From assembly GCF_024868665.1 (NCBI RefSeq), contig NC_079904.1:17277052-17341051 (forward strand): 64,000 nucleotides of DNA, given 5' to 3'. Positions 33,782-46,109 of the stretch are shown one piece after another. The translations under genes were made by a program, and so were the position numbers. Below the pieces are notes generated by a model. It was not told the origin of the DNA. It saw nothing but the letters and a program-made list of their open reading frames with translations, and did not search any database. This DNA comes from Triplophysa rosa (lineage: Eukaryota; Chordata; Actinopteri; Cypriniformes; Nemacheilidae). Position 1 is the stretch's first letter; each line of letters begins with the position of its first letter.

Positions 33782-35991
33782 ACCTGCATTACCCTTTTAA
33801 AGAACACACCCAAACACACACACATCAAAGACCTACATATTTAAGGCTAATTGGAGTGAGTGGAAATGATTCAAATTCTGCCTCCGTCTGCAAATATTCA
33901 TGAACAGGAGAACACACACACACAATGCTCAGGAGTGTATCTCTCCATGTCCCTTTTAAAAAATAGCATTATCTACACACCCATGTCAGAGTAGTTTAAG
34001 GGCCATGGAATTGCCATTAAACTTATTAATTCAGTTCATTTAGGCCAAGTTCACGCACACACACACATGTAATCTAACCTGTACTCAACCATTAAATCCT
34101 AACCAACCCGCAAGCACAAATTAAAAGCTTTCGTTTCATCATCTTTATCTTCATTTGCGTCACTCACACGGATCCAAACGTTGAACTGGGTGGAGTTCAT
34201 ATGTAACAGCCCTTTAAATCCACCGAAATCCCACCCAGAATCCAACAACTCCTACGGCAAGGAATATATTTAATCACATTCATACCGAAAGCCGGCAAGC
34301 ATGTCGAGTAGTTCCTTATTTCAAAGCATAATACCTCAAAACGTTAAACCGGCGTTAGCTGCCCATCCACGTTCCTAAATCGTACGCTGCTTGCCCTGCA
34401 GACGTACAGCGCTATGCAAATACGACTAATCCTCGCAGCCAACATCTAAATACGACTGTTATTATTTTTTCCGCCTCATGCCTCCACCCCTCACCTCTAA
34501 AACACACACTACCTTGTTAGTGAGTGTTAACGTTAAACCCGCTTCATCATGCAAACCGACGGACTTCATTTTCATTAACGCACGTCCACGATTTCCACCC
34601 TTGTGAAGCGCGGTGTGCTGTCAATCATGGGAGTATAAAATGAGGAAGGAATAGATGGCTTTTTAATCATTTTAAGTGAAGAGGAAAGACAGGTGAGCTT
34701 TCTGAAAGCATTCGAGAATAATCCCGCACCATCAGTCCATATATATGATAATGAATATCTAACATTTGATGCCGCATGGTGAGGCCACGCAAACACCAAT
34801 GATAAATACACACGCATGGAGGATGAAATGCAATTATTCCATCTAAGCCTGACAGCTCTGAAGAGATGCAGGTAAATTGAAGAGAGGCGCTTGAAATTTT
34901 CTCTTGGATTTCATATGAGGTTATGCTAATGATCTGGGAGTGTGTTGAAAGTATCTTTAATAGAAAATGCTTGATTTCATCACAAAGATGCTTCACTAAG
35001 GTACAATATGCCTTCTACAGTGTTAGTCTCCATTATATTTTCTTTCTAATTATGAATTTAGCAAGCTGAAAAACACACACGCACACAGTTTCTGTTAGCA
35101 CATGTGTGTGCTACTGTATTAATTATGTGGAGAGATGAATAAATAAACATGACAGAAGTGTCTCATTAAAAATAAACCACACACCACCCGCCAGACCCCA
35201 TTCCACCTTTATCACCCCTTCTACGTGTGTGTGCATTTTGCATATTAGTGTTTCATATCAAAGCCTCTGCAACCGTGTGTGCCACTGACTTCCGCTTGAG
35301 CTCGGTCTGTTTCTTTAACCTCCCCAACCTCTTTCACTTTGACTCTCTCTCTCTCTCTCTCCCTGTCATTCCCTCTGTCTAGTTTTGCAATACAGCGTCC
35401 TACAAAGCAACAACACTTTTCAGAGGTGAGAAAATTGTGTCTGTGTCTAGCTGCAATGTGCTTATGTCCAAACCTGTAAGAGAGAGAATGGGAATGCCTT
35501 GGAGTTGTGAGGAATGTAAAACATGTATGCTTATTTTACATTCAAACAAAGTACAACAGCAACAATTATACTATATTCACACTGTGAGTCAAAATCGGAT
35601 TATTTGTGTAAACAATCCACATTGTTTATGGCAACTGTAGGCTCTGATTTGAGGCAAAAACAACAGGGGTCTCACAATATCGCATGACTACTATGCACTA
35701 GATTACTATGTCTATGCACTGCTTTTTGTCTTTCTGCCATCTTCACTGGTCAAAAAATTCAAGGTGTTGTTTGAAACAGGCCATCTAGCAGTGACCAGTG
35801 GACTCAAGTGGCACTCAGGTTGTCTAAGGGATGTGGCTCAAACTTTGTTTCTACAACATCATAAAGTAGGTGAGTGCTTAAGTTAGCCATCATTGGGTCA
35901 ACTTAAAGTTCATTTAGATGTATGGTGCTTTTGTTTGTACTCTAAAATTGTTATAATATGCATATTTCTGGAATTTCAATATTGAGAACAA
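33782..35991. other. Mostly unique non-coding DNA
   Basis: No exon is recognised. About 34600-35000 lacks transposon words and microsatellites and has an enhancer-like mix of AT-rich motifs (ATTCATATGAGG, TTATGCTAATGATC), making it a candidate conserved element. A short CT tract lies at 35344-35361. Confidence 0.4.
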
Positions 35992-36264
35992 TGCTTTGTT
36001 CACACCAGACACGGAGCATCGCCGTTCCTCACAGAAATAGTTCATTATTTTCGTAAAAAACGTGAAAAACATCGCACGACGGGGAGTATCTTCACATATC
36101 CGCACGTGTCAAACAATAAAAAGCTCTTCACGCGAATTTCTCACTCGATTAAAATTTTTTCAACATGCACGTCACCCGGCTGAGTTTGCGTCTATTCGCT
36201 TCATTGCATTGTATGTAATTTACTCATGCAAATCGTTAAATTCAAGTTTGGTGTGAACGCAGCA
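35992..36264. mobile_element. Non-autonomous TIR element, 273 bp
   Basis: The left end TGCTTTGTTCACACCAGAC and the reverse complement of the right end TGCTGCGTTCACACCAAAC are about 19-bp TIRs. The interior is CG-containing and has no transposase. The TSD is not clear. The frames at 35914-36256 cross its borders. Confidence 0.7.
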
Positions 36265-38250
36265 TAACACCGTATACCAGGATCAATACCACAATACTAA
36301 TACTTGTTGAAGTTAGTGCTGTTGCTTTTTTCATTAGAGATATTACAAAACACAGCAGATACATTGAAAGGACATATAATAAGTCTGAACATTTATTACC
36401 AATTAAAATTATGGCCAAACGTGTTTTTTTTATATAAAGGAAAGGAGGAATGATCATAGTAGAAATGACCCAGCTGACCCAATTCACTGCTGCTTTGTAT
36501 GCAAAGTAATCATAGTTAAAAGCATTAGGGGCCGACATGGACACAATAATGTCACTTGACACATGACTACTCTTTGCTAGTTGACTTATTACTATGTTTA
36601 GGAGTTTGACGATTAACAACTAGACAAACAGCTCAATTTATACATTCAAAAATAATTGTGTCTTGTGTTGTGATAAAGGTTATAGAGTCAGAAGGGATGA
36701 CGTGCATGTGTGTGGAAAAGATATAACTGTAGATGTTCATTACTGTATTTAGTCGTGAATCATGTAAAATCCATGTCTGTCTAACGCACAATAATGAGTC
36801 TGTGTCACAAAGTTCACAAGGCCCAGTGCCAGAAATATTTTGAAAGTAAAAAGTTGTCAAAATTGGCAGGCTAACATGAAAGGTTGCGCATTTTATCCAA
36901 GTACAGAATTACAGATGGCCATTAAAAATATTTTTACAGTTGCCAAAGTAGAGAACAGAGACCCCCTCTGAGAGAAGATAAAAATGTAATTAAAGGCCCA
37001 AAAATGAAGAAAACGACTAAAATAAAGCAATGCTTGCTGGACCATCCTTTATTTTCAGAACACCACCTCAACAATTACTGTGTTTGTTTGTTACCAGATG
37101 CTCTCCCACAGAGAAGCACTAACTGCACGGTAGGGACATGGACCATTATAACTGCCTCTGTGTGTTTGGATAGATGTGTGATTGAGATATGAAGCTGAAT
37201 AGAGGTAAATACATATGTGTCTGAAACATATAGTAAGTGCTGATATCCCACCCACTCAAAAAAAAAAAAACGCATTTGCATGGATGACACACAAACACAA
37301 GATAGTTATTCTGTTCTTAAACCTAGAACCAGGTTTTAGGTACTATAGACACTCTTGACATTAAATCTGGTTCAAATAATAGACAAGTTATTAAAAGGAT
37401 GCTGCCTCCTAAATTCTTATTCTTTTAGACAAGTGGTCACCTTGAAATTAAAAGGTTCTGTCTGGCATTTTTATCAAAAATTTGTTTTTCAAATATTCTT
37501 ATTCTATGACAACTTATTTACATTATGCCTATGTGGTGTTTTCTTTTTACGTTGTGTACATTTTGAGAGTTTTTAGAAAAGAAAAAAAAAAGTTTTATCT
37601 ACAAAGGAGATAATGCCAAAACTTTGAAACTTGTTATCTCAAAACTGCTCAGAAGACAGCCTTATGTAATCTTTACATGGAAGTCCAACCTATGCATTAC
37701 CGAAGATATATTAACAAGATGCGCCACTGCCATTACAATGAATGGTAAGAAGAGACTTACAAAAAGGGGATTTTTAGCACTCATTTGACCTTAGCAAACC
37801 AAAGTTATGGTACAGTTCATATCAGGTTTAATCACTGATCGGAAATATGCTGTTTAATTGTGATTTTCGCTAGCGATTTTAGAAATATCTGCCTTCCACC
37901 ATTCAAGGTTTGCAACCTACCCAGAGGCGTTGCAAACATGGCCGCCGAGTGGCATGACTTCCGTAAATGGACTTTGGCATTACTCCAAGCTCCAAGCTTA
38001 AATCCAAGATGGCTGACCAACACAAATCATTAAATACAGTACATAGCCAGTTAGTCCATAAAGATCAGTGTTCATTTGACTACATTATAAGAAAAATACA
38101 GTATTAAGGTAGACTGCAATGTTATGTTTCTAACAGAGATGGCGATAGAAAGGGCAAAAGTTACAGATTGCAGCTTTTATTTTACCCATTTTTTCTAAGT
38201 GCTACATATATTTATATTTTTGTGTTTGCTTGACTATGTAAACAAATTTA
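36265..38250. other. Non-coding DNA with minor repeat fragments
   Basis: The 125-codon minus-strand frame at 36242-36619 is Ile/Val-rich without a recognisable domain and begins in ordinary AT-rich sequence; not supported. About 37717-37745 repeats a piece of 7105-7140. About 37895-38030 holds 'gcgttgcaaacatggccgcc', probably a dispersed fragment. Confidence 0.35.
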
Positions 38251-38700
38251 GCACATAGTGTATAGATTTAAACAAAATATTTGCTTTTTGCTTAATCTGT
38301 TTAATCATTTCTGGGATGAAAAATATTTAGAAATGCTGATATTTTTGTGACATGCTATGTGTTCATACAGATATTCCTTCTCCCCTTTTCTTTCTGCATT
38401 GAGAGACTGATAATGCTTTTTCACTCTCTTTCTGCTTGTGCTGCATTGATTCGATACACCTTGCAGTGGTTTACCACCTTCTGTCCTGCAGTGGTTTCTG
38501 CATCTATATACAGTATTTACTATTCAGAAAATGCACATTGCACACAGTACATAAAACATATAATCATATCTCCATTTGATCCACTAGAACCTGCAATAAT
38601 ACAATTCATAAAAACATAATCAAACCTAAACATTCAGAAAGAAAATCACAAACATACATGACTATATGTAGACTATAAGAGTTTGGTTCCAAAATGAGAT
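38251..38700 (+). repeat. 450-bp repeat, left copy of an inverted pair
   Basis: Aligns along its full length to the reverse complement of 42088-42535 at roughly 95% by eye. It ends with GAGTTTGGTTCCAAAATGAG, the TIR of the MITE at 41904-42109, followed by AACTCCG and a T run. A 90-codon frame (38347-38619) is open in both copies, but three of four differences I checked change the amino acid, so it is not under protein constraint. Confidence 0.85.
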
Positions 38701-40902
38701 AACTCCGTTTTTTTTTTTTTGCTCCACCTTAGGTATTGAAGTGCCTGGAAGGCAGGGGATGCTGAAACAACTACATGATGAGGTATACTGCAGCTTACTG
38801 TATATAATTAATAGCAACATGCTACAAAATGTTAAACATTATTCAAATAAATTGTAAGTCCAGTAAATGTAAATGTGTAAATGTAAATTTGCCTCACAAC
38901 ACTGAAGCTTATGCAATACATTTAAAATCACTCACTTACAAGGTTAAATTCCAGTTATGATGTAATAAAAGCCAGCTGACAATGTAGACAGTAGCAAGCT
39001 GACTATAACAGACTAAAACACACAAGACAAAGTGACATTTTATTCCCTCCTCCAGACCGTAAGATTAAGCCTTTGTGTCAATACATATACCCAGTTCATT
39101 AAACAACGACATGTGTCAGAGGAATAGTTCATTTGCAGTAAATGTCATTCTCTAGTGGCTAGTTTAACAGTCAACACACACGCACATATGCACGCACACA
39201 TACACACACACACGAACAGACACACACACAGACAGTGAAATGACAGGTTGCACAACAAGAATAAAGGAAAATCTCAAATGCCATCAGGTGCTGCTGTATA
39301 ACTTCAATAAGCCAATCCTGAGACAAGGGGGAAAGCTAGGAAGTGGAGGGAGGAGGGAAGTGTAAGGAGAGAAGAAAATGGAAAGGGAAAAGAGAGGGGT
39401 GGCGAGGACATAAAAGAAGAAGGAAGTGGGCTTTGCCATAAAGCTGACAGCACACTTCATTGCTAGACAGAATTACATTATATTTTCCTTGAGCCATTAT
39501 AATCGCCTCCTCCTTCCTACAGGCCCTCTGTTCCACCCCCTCTAACATGGCTTAGCACACTTTTCCCTCCTACTGCGAAAGATCTGTGTGTGTGTGTGCC
39601 GCCATGATGAAAACACCTTAAGTCAAACTAAATGCTGTTTATTTGAAATGTAAAAATGCAAAAATGTTTTTATTTAGGTGTAGGGTGAGGGTTAGGGGAT
39701 ATAATATACAGTTTTCACAGTATATAAATCATTGTCTATGTCCATGTGGAAAGTCGCTATAAAACATGGAAACCACCTTTTTTCATCAATTGATTTTTTT
39801 TCAAAATCAGTCAAGTCTCTACAGTATCTCTACTCAAAACAATGGTTGGGTCCTTCACTTTAAAACTATATTCTAAATTAAATATATCCAGGTTTGGATT
39901 TGATGACCCATATGCAAGTCAATACACACATAAAATTCACACACACACCTGTGACTGTACATTATCTGAATTCTAAATTAATGTGTCAGGTTACAGCATT
40001 TTATTTATTAGTTTGCTGCTTTAACATTTTGCATTCAACTGTTATTACAATCATCAAAAACAAAATGGAAAGTAATAAGTCAACAGTAGTAATCTGCATG
40101 TTCTTGATACCAACACCAGGCTTACTGTCTACATTACAGTCAAGCAGTAAAGTCAGCAGAATCAGAGACCCAACATATTTTTCTGATTATTCCACAGGAT
40201 TTACACAATATTTCCATAGTATGCTGTATAGCACACTTGAATGACTCAATTGTATTACATATACAATACAAATTCTGTGTTACTGGATAAAAAGGAGAAC
40301 AAATGAAAGAAAAACAGACAGAGCAAGAGAGAGAGATACAGAAAACAGAGCAACTATGAATAACATGAGGTCTGAGACAGCCAACAGTGCAGAACCATAC
40401 ATTCATAACACGCTACCATCAGTCAGAATATACTTACAAAGAAAACGCTGTTCTTGAACAAACGAGAACAGTGTGCACGCATAAATGAGCTGTTCAAGCA
40501 ATATGATTTCAAAAGTGGTAGAAAAAAACACATTTCAAATGGACGCAACTAAGAGTCTGCCTTCAAAATGAACAATTTACTACAATTAGAAGGTAAGCAC
40601 GTATATACTCTTGCTGCATAACAAGCACATGCTAAAACTAAAAATAGACCAAACTAAATAGAAACATATATTGAAGCTATTTTCAGTGTACATAAGTTAT
40701 GCTTGGACATAAATACAAACACATTTGTACACTCACAAACACGAATACAGTACATTCAGTCCTGCCTGCTGTGGAGGAAGATTATCAAAACACAACAGAA
40801 GACTTGCAAACACTCCTGCGGTTTCACCTTTCCACACCTGACAGATAACTGACAGGCACAACCAGAGGATTCTGTTGCTCTTTTTGTATTCAAAGACAGG
40901 GG

Positions 40903-40967
<65 letters not shown>

Positions 40968-41569
40968 NNNNNNNNNNNNNNNNNNNNNNNNNNNNNNNNN
41001 NAGGGGGGGGGGGGAGACAGGGGTGTCTGAATCACAGTCTACCTCCCTACTTCCTATCCATCTGAATCGCTGACACACAGAGTTTTCAAAACAAAATATA
41101 AATTATAAACTGGCATTCATATATGAACATGTTATTTTATATAATTTATTTAAATAAATATATCTAACTGTAGGTGGCATATACAGTACAATTATATTTG
41201 TACAATATTACATTTTGTTCATATGTTTTTATCATCATTGCCATCATCAATATCGTTATTATTTAAAGAATAGAAAATTGATGTAAAATGTATAATATAA
41301 AGACTACATCAGTAATCAAATGTATGCAGATTTCTGACATTGACCATGCTGCCTTGTAAAGGTAAGATTTTATTGTTTCCAATGAAGCACGCATTGATTC
41401 TCAAAACATGCTGGGGTAGAATGGATCATCAGGTTTTGTATAAAGGTACATGCTGTCATTTAAGCAAAATGAAGATAGAAGTACCACTACAATCTGAGAA
41501 ATAACATTTCTGACATTCTAATTGATAAAATTCCTCAAATTGTTAGTCAAACTGTACTGACTGTAAAAA
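38701..41569. other. Non-coding DNA between the inverted repeats
   Basis: Contains CA-rich stretches (about 39170-39235), purine-rich 39330-39420, a GA tract and the second assembly gap. No gene is recognised; the frames at 39894-40406 have no domain. Confidence 0.4.
40900..41012. repeat. (GA)n tract running into a gap and a G run
   Basis: GA dinucleotides from about 40906 to 40967, then 34 N (40968-41001), then A and a run of G. The gap most likely reflects failure to assemble the tract. Confidence 0.9.
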
Positions 41570-41797
41570 AATGATTTGTTGTTTTTTGTTGTTTAAACTT
41601 TAAAAAAATAAGTTACCTTGTTGCCTTAAAATTTTAAGTTAGTTCAACTTAAAAATATTAGTCAACACAACGAGTTTGCAACAATTTCATTAAGTGAACT
41701 AATATTCTTAAGTTGAACTAACTTAAAATTTTAAGGCAACAAGGTAACTTATTTTTTTAAGTTTAAACAACAAAAAACAACAAATCATTTTTACAGT
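41570..41797. mobile_element. Near-perfect palindromic MITE, 228 bp
   Basis: The two arms of about 105 bp are almost exact inverted repeats: ACTGTAAAAAAATGATTTG on the left pairs with CAAATCATTTTTACAGT on the right, and TTAAAATTTTAAGTTAGTTC pairs with GAACTAACTTAAAATTTTAA. Only a short loop near 41680 is unpaired. The CACTGTAAAA ends match the copy at 13344. The high arm identity suggests recent origin or arm homogenisation. Confidence 0.88.
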
Positions 41798-41903
41798 GGG
41801 TACATTAAATAAAAAAGTTAATGTATATTTAAAACATTATGGTAAAAAATATCCCAAAAACACACATACAGTATACTTTATATAAACATAAACATACAAA
41901 GAA

Positions 41904-42109
41904 GAGTTTGGTTCCAAAATGAGACTCAAAAATCATGTTTTTTATTGTGCATTCCAATGAATATCAATTAAACTGCAGTTGGTTTGTTTTGATTTAAGCC
42001 ATAATAACTCAAAAAATACAGCTAACTAACACAATAAAACACAATAATAACAGGATAAAAAACATGATTTTCTTTCATTTTATGATAATCTCATTTTGGA
42101 ACCAAACTC
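41904..42109. mobile_element. MITE with GAGTTTGGTTCC TIRs, 206 bp
   Basis: GAGTTTGGTTCCAAAATGAGA at 41904-41924 is repeated exactly in reverse complement at 42089-42109, and sub-terminal 'atcatgttttttat' also pairs. Its right TIR overlaps the inner end of the 450-bp repeat at 42088, so the two may be parts of one larger family. Confidence 0.75.
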
Positions 42110-42535
42110 TTATACTCTACATATAGTCATGTATATATGTTTGTGATATTCTTTCTGAATGTTTAGGTTTGATTATGTTTTTATGAATTGTATTATTGCA
42201 GGTTCTAGTGGATCAAATGGAGATATGATTATATGTTTGATGTACTGTATGCAATGTGCATTTTCTGAATAGTAAATACTGTATATAGATGCAGAAACCA
42301 CTGCAGGACAGAAGGTGGCAAACCACTGCAAGGTGTATCGAATCAATGCAGCACAAGCAGAAAGAGAGTGAAAAAGCATTATCAGTCTCTCAATGTAGAA
42401 AGAAAAGGGGAGAAGGAATATCTGTATGAACACATAGCATGTCACAAAAATATCAGCATTTCTAAATATTTTTCTTTCCCAGCAATGAGATTAAACAAAA
42501 AGCAAATATTTTGCTTAAATCTATACACTATGTGC
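42088..42535 (-). repeat. 450-bp repeat, right copy of an inverted pair
   Basis: Reverse complement of 38251-38700. The inner end coincides with the right TIR of the MITE at 41904-42109. It may be a second insertion of the same family or half of an inverted duplication. Confidence 0.85.
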
Positions 42536-42922
42536 AATTGCAAATGATTGTAGTAAATATGCATTGTACTGTCTTTATTTTAAGAAAAAATTATACCAAA
42601 ACTCATCGTGCACTACACAGATTTTTGACTAATTAAATGCTGTCTAGAATGAGAATGCAGAGGGTATGGCTTATGGTTGTAAAGTAAGTAAAGCCTACTA
42701 ATCCACCCTAATTTTCCACCCAAACCTCCTAAAAATGTTTATGAGAAATATGTCAACATATGGGAAAAAACAGTATGATAATGACCAAACGCTCTTCCGC
42801 ACTCGACATTGTATGTTTTTGCAGAGTAAAGCCCCATTCGAACTTGTCTCTTGCTATGAAGGCGTTCCTAGCTTTGGTTGTCCTAGTAACAGTTTGAACA
42901 AACCTTCCAGTAATTGACAAAA
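42536..42922. other. Non-coding DNA
   Basis: Nothing recognised. Confidence 0.3.
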
Positions 42923-43159
42923 GATGGATGACGTGAGCTCCACTGCTTTACTCCAATTGGTAGTCGCTTGCGATAGTCGCTCATCATTTGCATAAAGTTA
43001 AACAATTCTCAACCTTTGTCACTTGACTCCCGCCGCTGGACACGCCCAACTCCTGTCGCCAACGGTCACTGTCGCTTGTGTCGCCGAAAGTAGCCTCCAT
43101 TGAAATGAATGAAATTGCGACACTGCCGCTGCTAGTCGCTGGTGGTCTAGAAGGGGCGT
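42923..43159 (-). repeat. Dispersed repeat, copy B
   Basis: Reverse complement of the family at 15953-16172, with the same order of words (GTGAGCTCCACTGC, TCGCTCATCATTTGCATAA, ACACGCCCAACTCCTGTCGC). It has no coding function. Confidence 0.75.
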
Positions 43160-45005
43160 AAGGTGTCATACAAAACCCCTGCTTCCAATGTCATCAGCTG
43201 CATTCATAAGCACACCGCTTGCATCGAAAAGCAAGTCATCATGTCACAGGTATTTGTCATCCTGATGGGGAAAGACACCAAGCACTGCAGGTACTCTAGA
43301 CTCACACAGAAAATAAACGTGTTTTGCAGTAATGTTTTGTAGATGGGTGGGCAAGCTGGTGGCTCATTGAGATACAGTCCAGATAGTGTAAGTGCATGAG
43401 AGACTATTTGTGTTTTAATTTAAGAGAGGTGACTCATACACTGTCCTAGCCATTCATCTGATTAATCAAACCTAGCCGAGTACAACCAGTGAAATTGAGT
43501 GAAAGTTCAATCATGATCAAACTGTCCATATTAATAATAATTTCCCAATCTTTCAAAACACGTTTCCCCTCCAGCCTGCACTATCCAATAACCTTAAACA
43601 CATCTTCCCTCCAACTTAGATCTGCAGACTTTTTGATGTATCTCTAAAGCACTCAGTTTTGGCCCAATCTTACCACCGACACAGCATCCCCAAAAAAATA
43701 TGGTAATCATCACTTCTTAAACCCAACACCCAATTTTTCACAAACATAGGACAAAATTCCTCTCTCTTTAAGGGATGAACTAGATACCAGATAGCGAAGG
43801 AAAATCAGCCATCAACTGCTCAGCACATTTTGCAACCTTCCTCATTACATTTTTCTAGAAAGCATCCCAGATGGAAACCTTAGTTTGCTTGAGAGGTAGC
43901 TGGTCCAAGTATCTGCCTTGAAGAAACTAAAAACAGCATTTGAACCTCAGTTTTGATTGAATAGTTTATTTTAACTGTTTTTTTTATCTTAACAGTTTGA
44001 CAGTTTTAAGTACTTAACCCCTATTCTAAATTAGTGCTAATAGTATTTTAAACGTCTGACTGGTAGTGTATGTCCTGTCCAAGCAAGCACCCAGCAACAC
44101 CCCAAAACCTGAAAGACCCCATTACAAATCTGAGCCCCGGGACTAAGACCCCTCTGGAGATTAGACACAACGCTTTCTTGAAGCTTCTCTCTTAAAAGGG
44201 CTTTTACATGAAAATTTAACAAGTGTGAAATTAGAAAGGTTAGCAAATAATAAAAGGCAACGTTGGTAGGACGCAGGCCCACTGTTGCACGCCATGAACG
44301 GCGTAATTGAAAACGCTCCATCCTGTCTAAAAATAATATTGTGCGGGAGCATCAGAGAGGAAGAACCCTGCTATAGCACAGCGAAATTAAAACACGCTGA
44401 TGAAATTGAGGCTTTTATATAAGCTCGTCTTGCATCATTCGTCCTGGTTCTTGAGTGGCACCCCTACCCACGTGTCTCAGCAGCCTTCCACTTCTGCGAG
44501 TGATTTACTGTTTAGTGTAGCAGAACTGTATCAGCATCTGGTTTCAATATGTTTCTTTACACAAACAGATTTGGAGTTCAAGCAGTGCTCATACCGAGAA
44601 CAGCCTGTGATCTGCCAGCATGTCATCATGCGAGAGATTGAGGTCACAACACTGACACAAACGGGATCATCAAAACAGGAAATACACTGATGCCACTTCC
44701 TGTCAGAAGCGATAAGAGAAATAAATAGCCTTAACTGGACAAAAACAATCAATGAAGCAATTAAGTGCCTTTCATGGAGAAATCAGATCTGCGGGCCAGC
44801 TACACTCAGGACTAGTAGTATTATAATATTTATGGCTCCTTTTATTGTCAGTGTGGGCTTGGTTCCATTTAGTTTATTGAATTCCAAATGATATGCAAAT
44901 CCAGACCAAGAGCGGTCGCATATGGACTGCCAATGTGGACGTTATCTGATGTCAGCATTCTAAATCCACTCAATCATTTGCTACTATGGGTGAGGGAAAG
45001 AGCAA

Positions 45006-45042
<37 letters not shown>

Positions 45043-45505
45043 GAGAGAGAGAGTCTGCATTGACTAAGGTGATAAAGAAGCCCCATAACACGACTCAAGG
45101 TATAGGTATAAAAATGAATTGTAAAACAATTTACCAAGTTAACCCAATATCAATTTATAAATTTTCTTGATAAAATGCAAATCTAATTTCCAATGTGAGG
45201 ATGTTGATTATTTAATCTACAAGCATTACAAGATAAACCTACATGGCTCCCCTATTATTCCACAAACGGGTCCAATTTAACTTCATCGCGCTGCTTATTT
45301 TCAGGGTCAAGCGCGGGTATCACCACTTTCGCCATCCAGACACTCACACAGACCTCAACAATTATCACACCAACCAGAATAACAGTGACAGTGAAAAAAC
45401 ACATGCCACAAAATCAACAGCAGTAACATACAACATAAATAAAGGAAATCAATACATTATACATTTGTAACACATTAAATACCTCTTTGGCTTTTTTGAT
45501 TTACT
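43160..45505. other. Mostly unique non-coding DNA
   Basis: Includes (GA)n at 45011-45052. The stretches 44170-44350 and 44820-44990 lack repeat words; the latter holds an octamer ATGCAAAT and is a weak candidate conserved element. A plus-strand frame from 44571 follows CTTTACACAAACAG and reads about 40 residues to a stop with fairly high GC at third positions; it is a weak exon candidate, reported under findings. Confidence 0.4.
45011..45052. repeat. (GA)n microsatellite
   Basis: GA dinucleotides with a single GT interruption. Confidence 0.95.
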
Positions 45506-45510
45506 AAAAT

Positions 45511-46104
45511 TGTCATGGCTCTGCTTCCTTAGTCATGTTTTTCTTGGTCCTGTAGCAGAGCCATGACAAAGTCTTTGGTTATGTGTGGAGAGAAACATAT
45601 TATTGTCCGTTTGACAATAATATACGTTCTCTCCAGTGTCTTGTCATTGGCCCCATCCCTCTTGTTTCCTCGTTATCTTTCCCTGAGTGTTTAATGTCTC
45701 ACACCTGCCCCATGTCGTTATCCCTCGTTTGTGTTTCCTATAAATACCCTCTTGTTTCTTTGTCTTGTGCTCGTGCATTGTATGTGGTTGTTCTCGTGTC
45801 CTACGTTCCTTGTTCCTGTGCTACTGAGCTACTGAGTTTGCTGATGTTCCTCGTTTTCTCCCGTGTCTCTTGTTCCTGTTATCATTTGTTGTAGTAAGTG
45901 TTAGTTTAGTTTTATCCTTGTCAAAGTTTTTGTGAGTCTAGTGTTTAGTCTGTTTACGCCCATGTTCTTGTATATTATCCAGTTTGTTTTCTGTTATCCC
46001 CCTCGTGGGTGTTTTGCTTTGTCCCTTTTTGTCTTGTAATAAACGTTTCTGTTAACCCCTTCACTGCCGTTGCCTGCATTTGGGTTCTTCCTGCCAACCG
46101 TGAC
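45511..46104 (+). mobile_element. Solo LTR with perfect 5-bp TSD
   Basis: Starts TGTCATGGCTCTGCTTCC and ends TGCCAACCGTGACA (594 bp), flanked by AAAAT at 45506-45510 and 46105-46109. It has a TATA-like 'cctataaataccctc' and a polyadenylation-like 'gtaataaacg'. Words such as 'cttgtcattggcccc' and 'cacctgcccc' show it is related to the LTR at 27525. No internal region is present, so it arose by LTR-LTR recombination. The first 125 bp form two strong hairpins: 45511-45525 with 45555-45569, and 45587-45607 with 45613-45634. Confidence 0.92.
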
Positions 46105-46109
46105 AAAAA

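Noticed and set aside
36242..36619. 125-codon Ile/Val-rich minus-strand frame resembling membrane protein
   Set aside because: Hydrophobicity follows from AT-rich DNA; no recognisable family and no splice signals.
38347..38619. 90-codon frame also open in the inverted copy at 42173-42445
   Set aside because: Three of four checked differences change the amino acid, and no domain is seen; the similarity is explained by the repeat.
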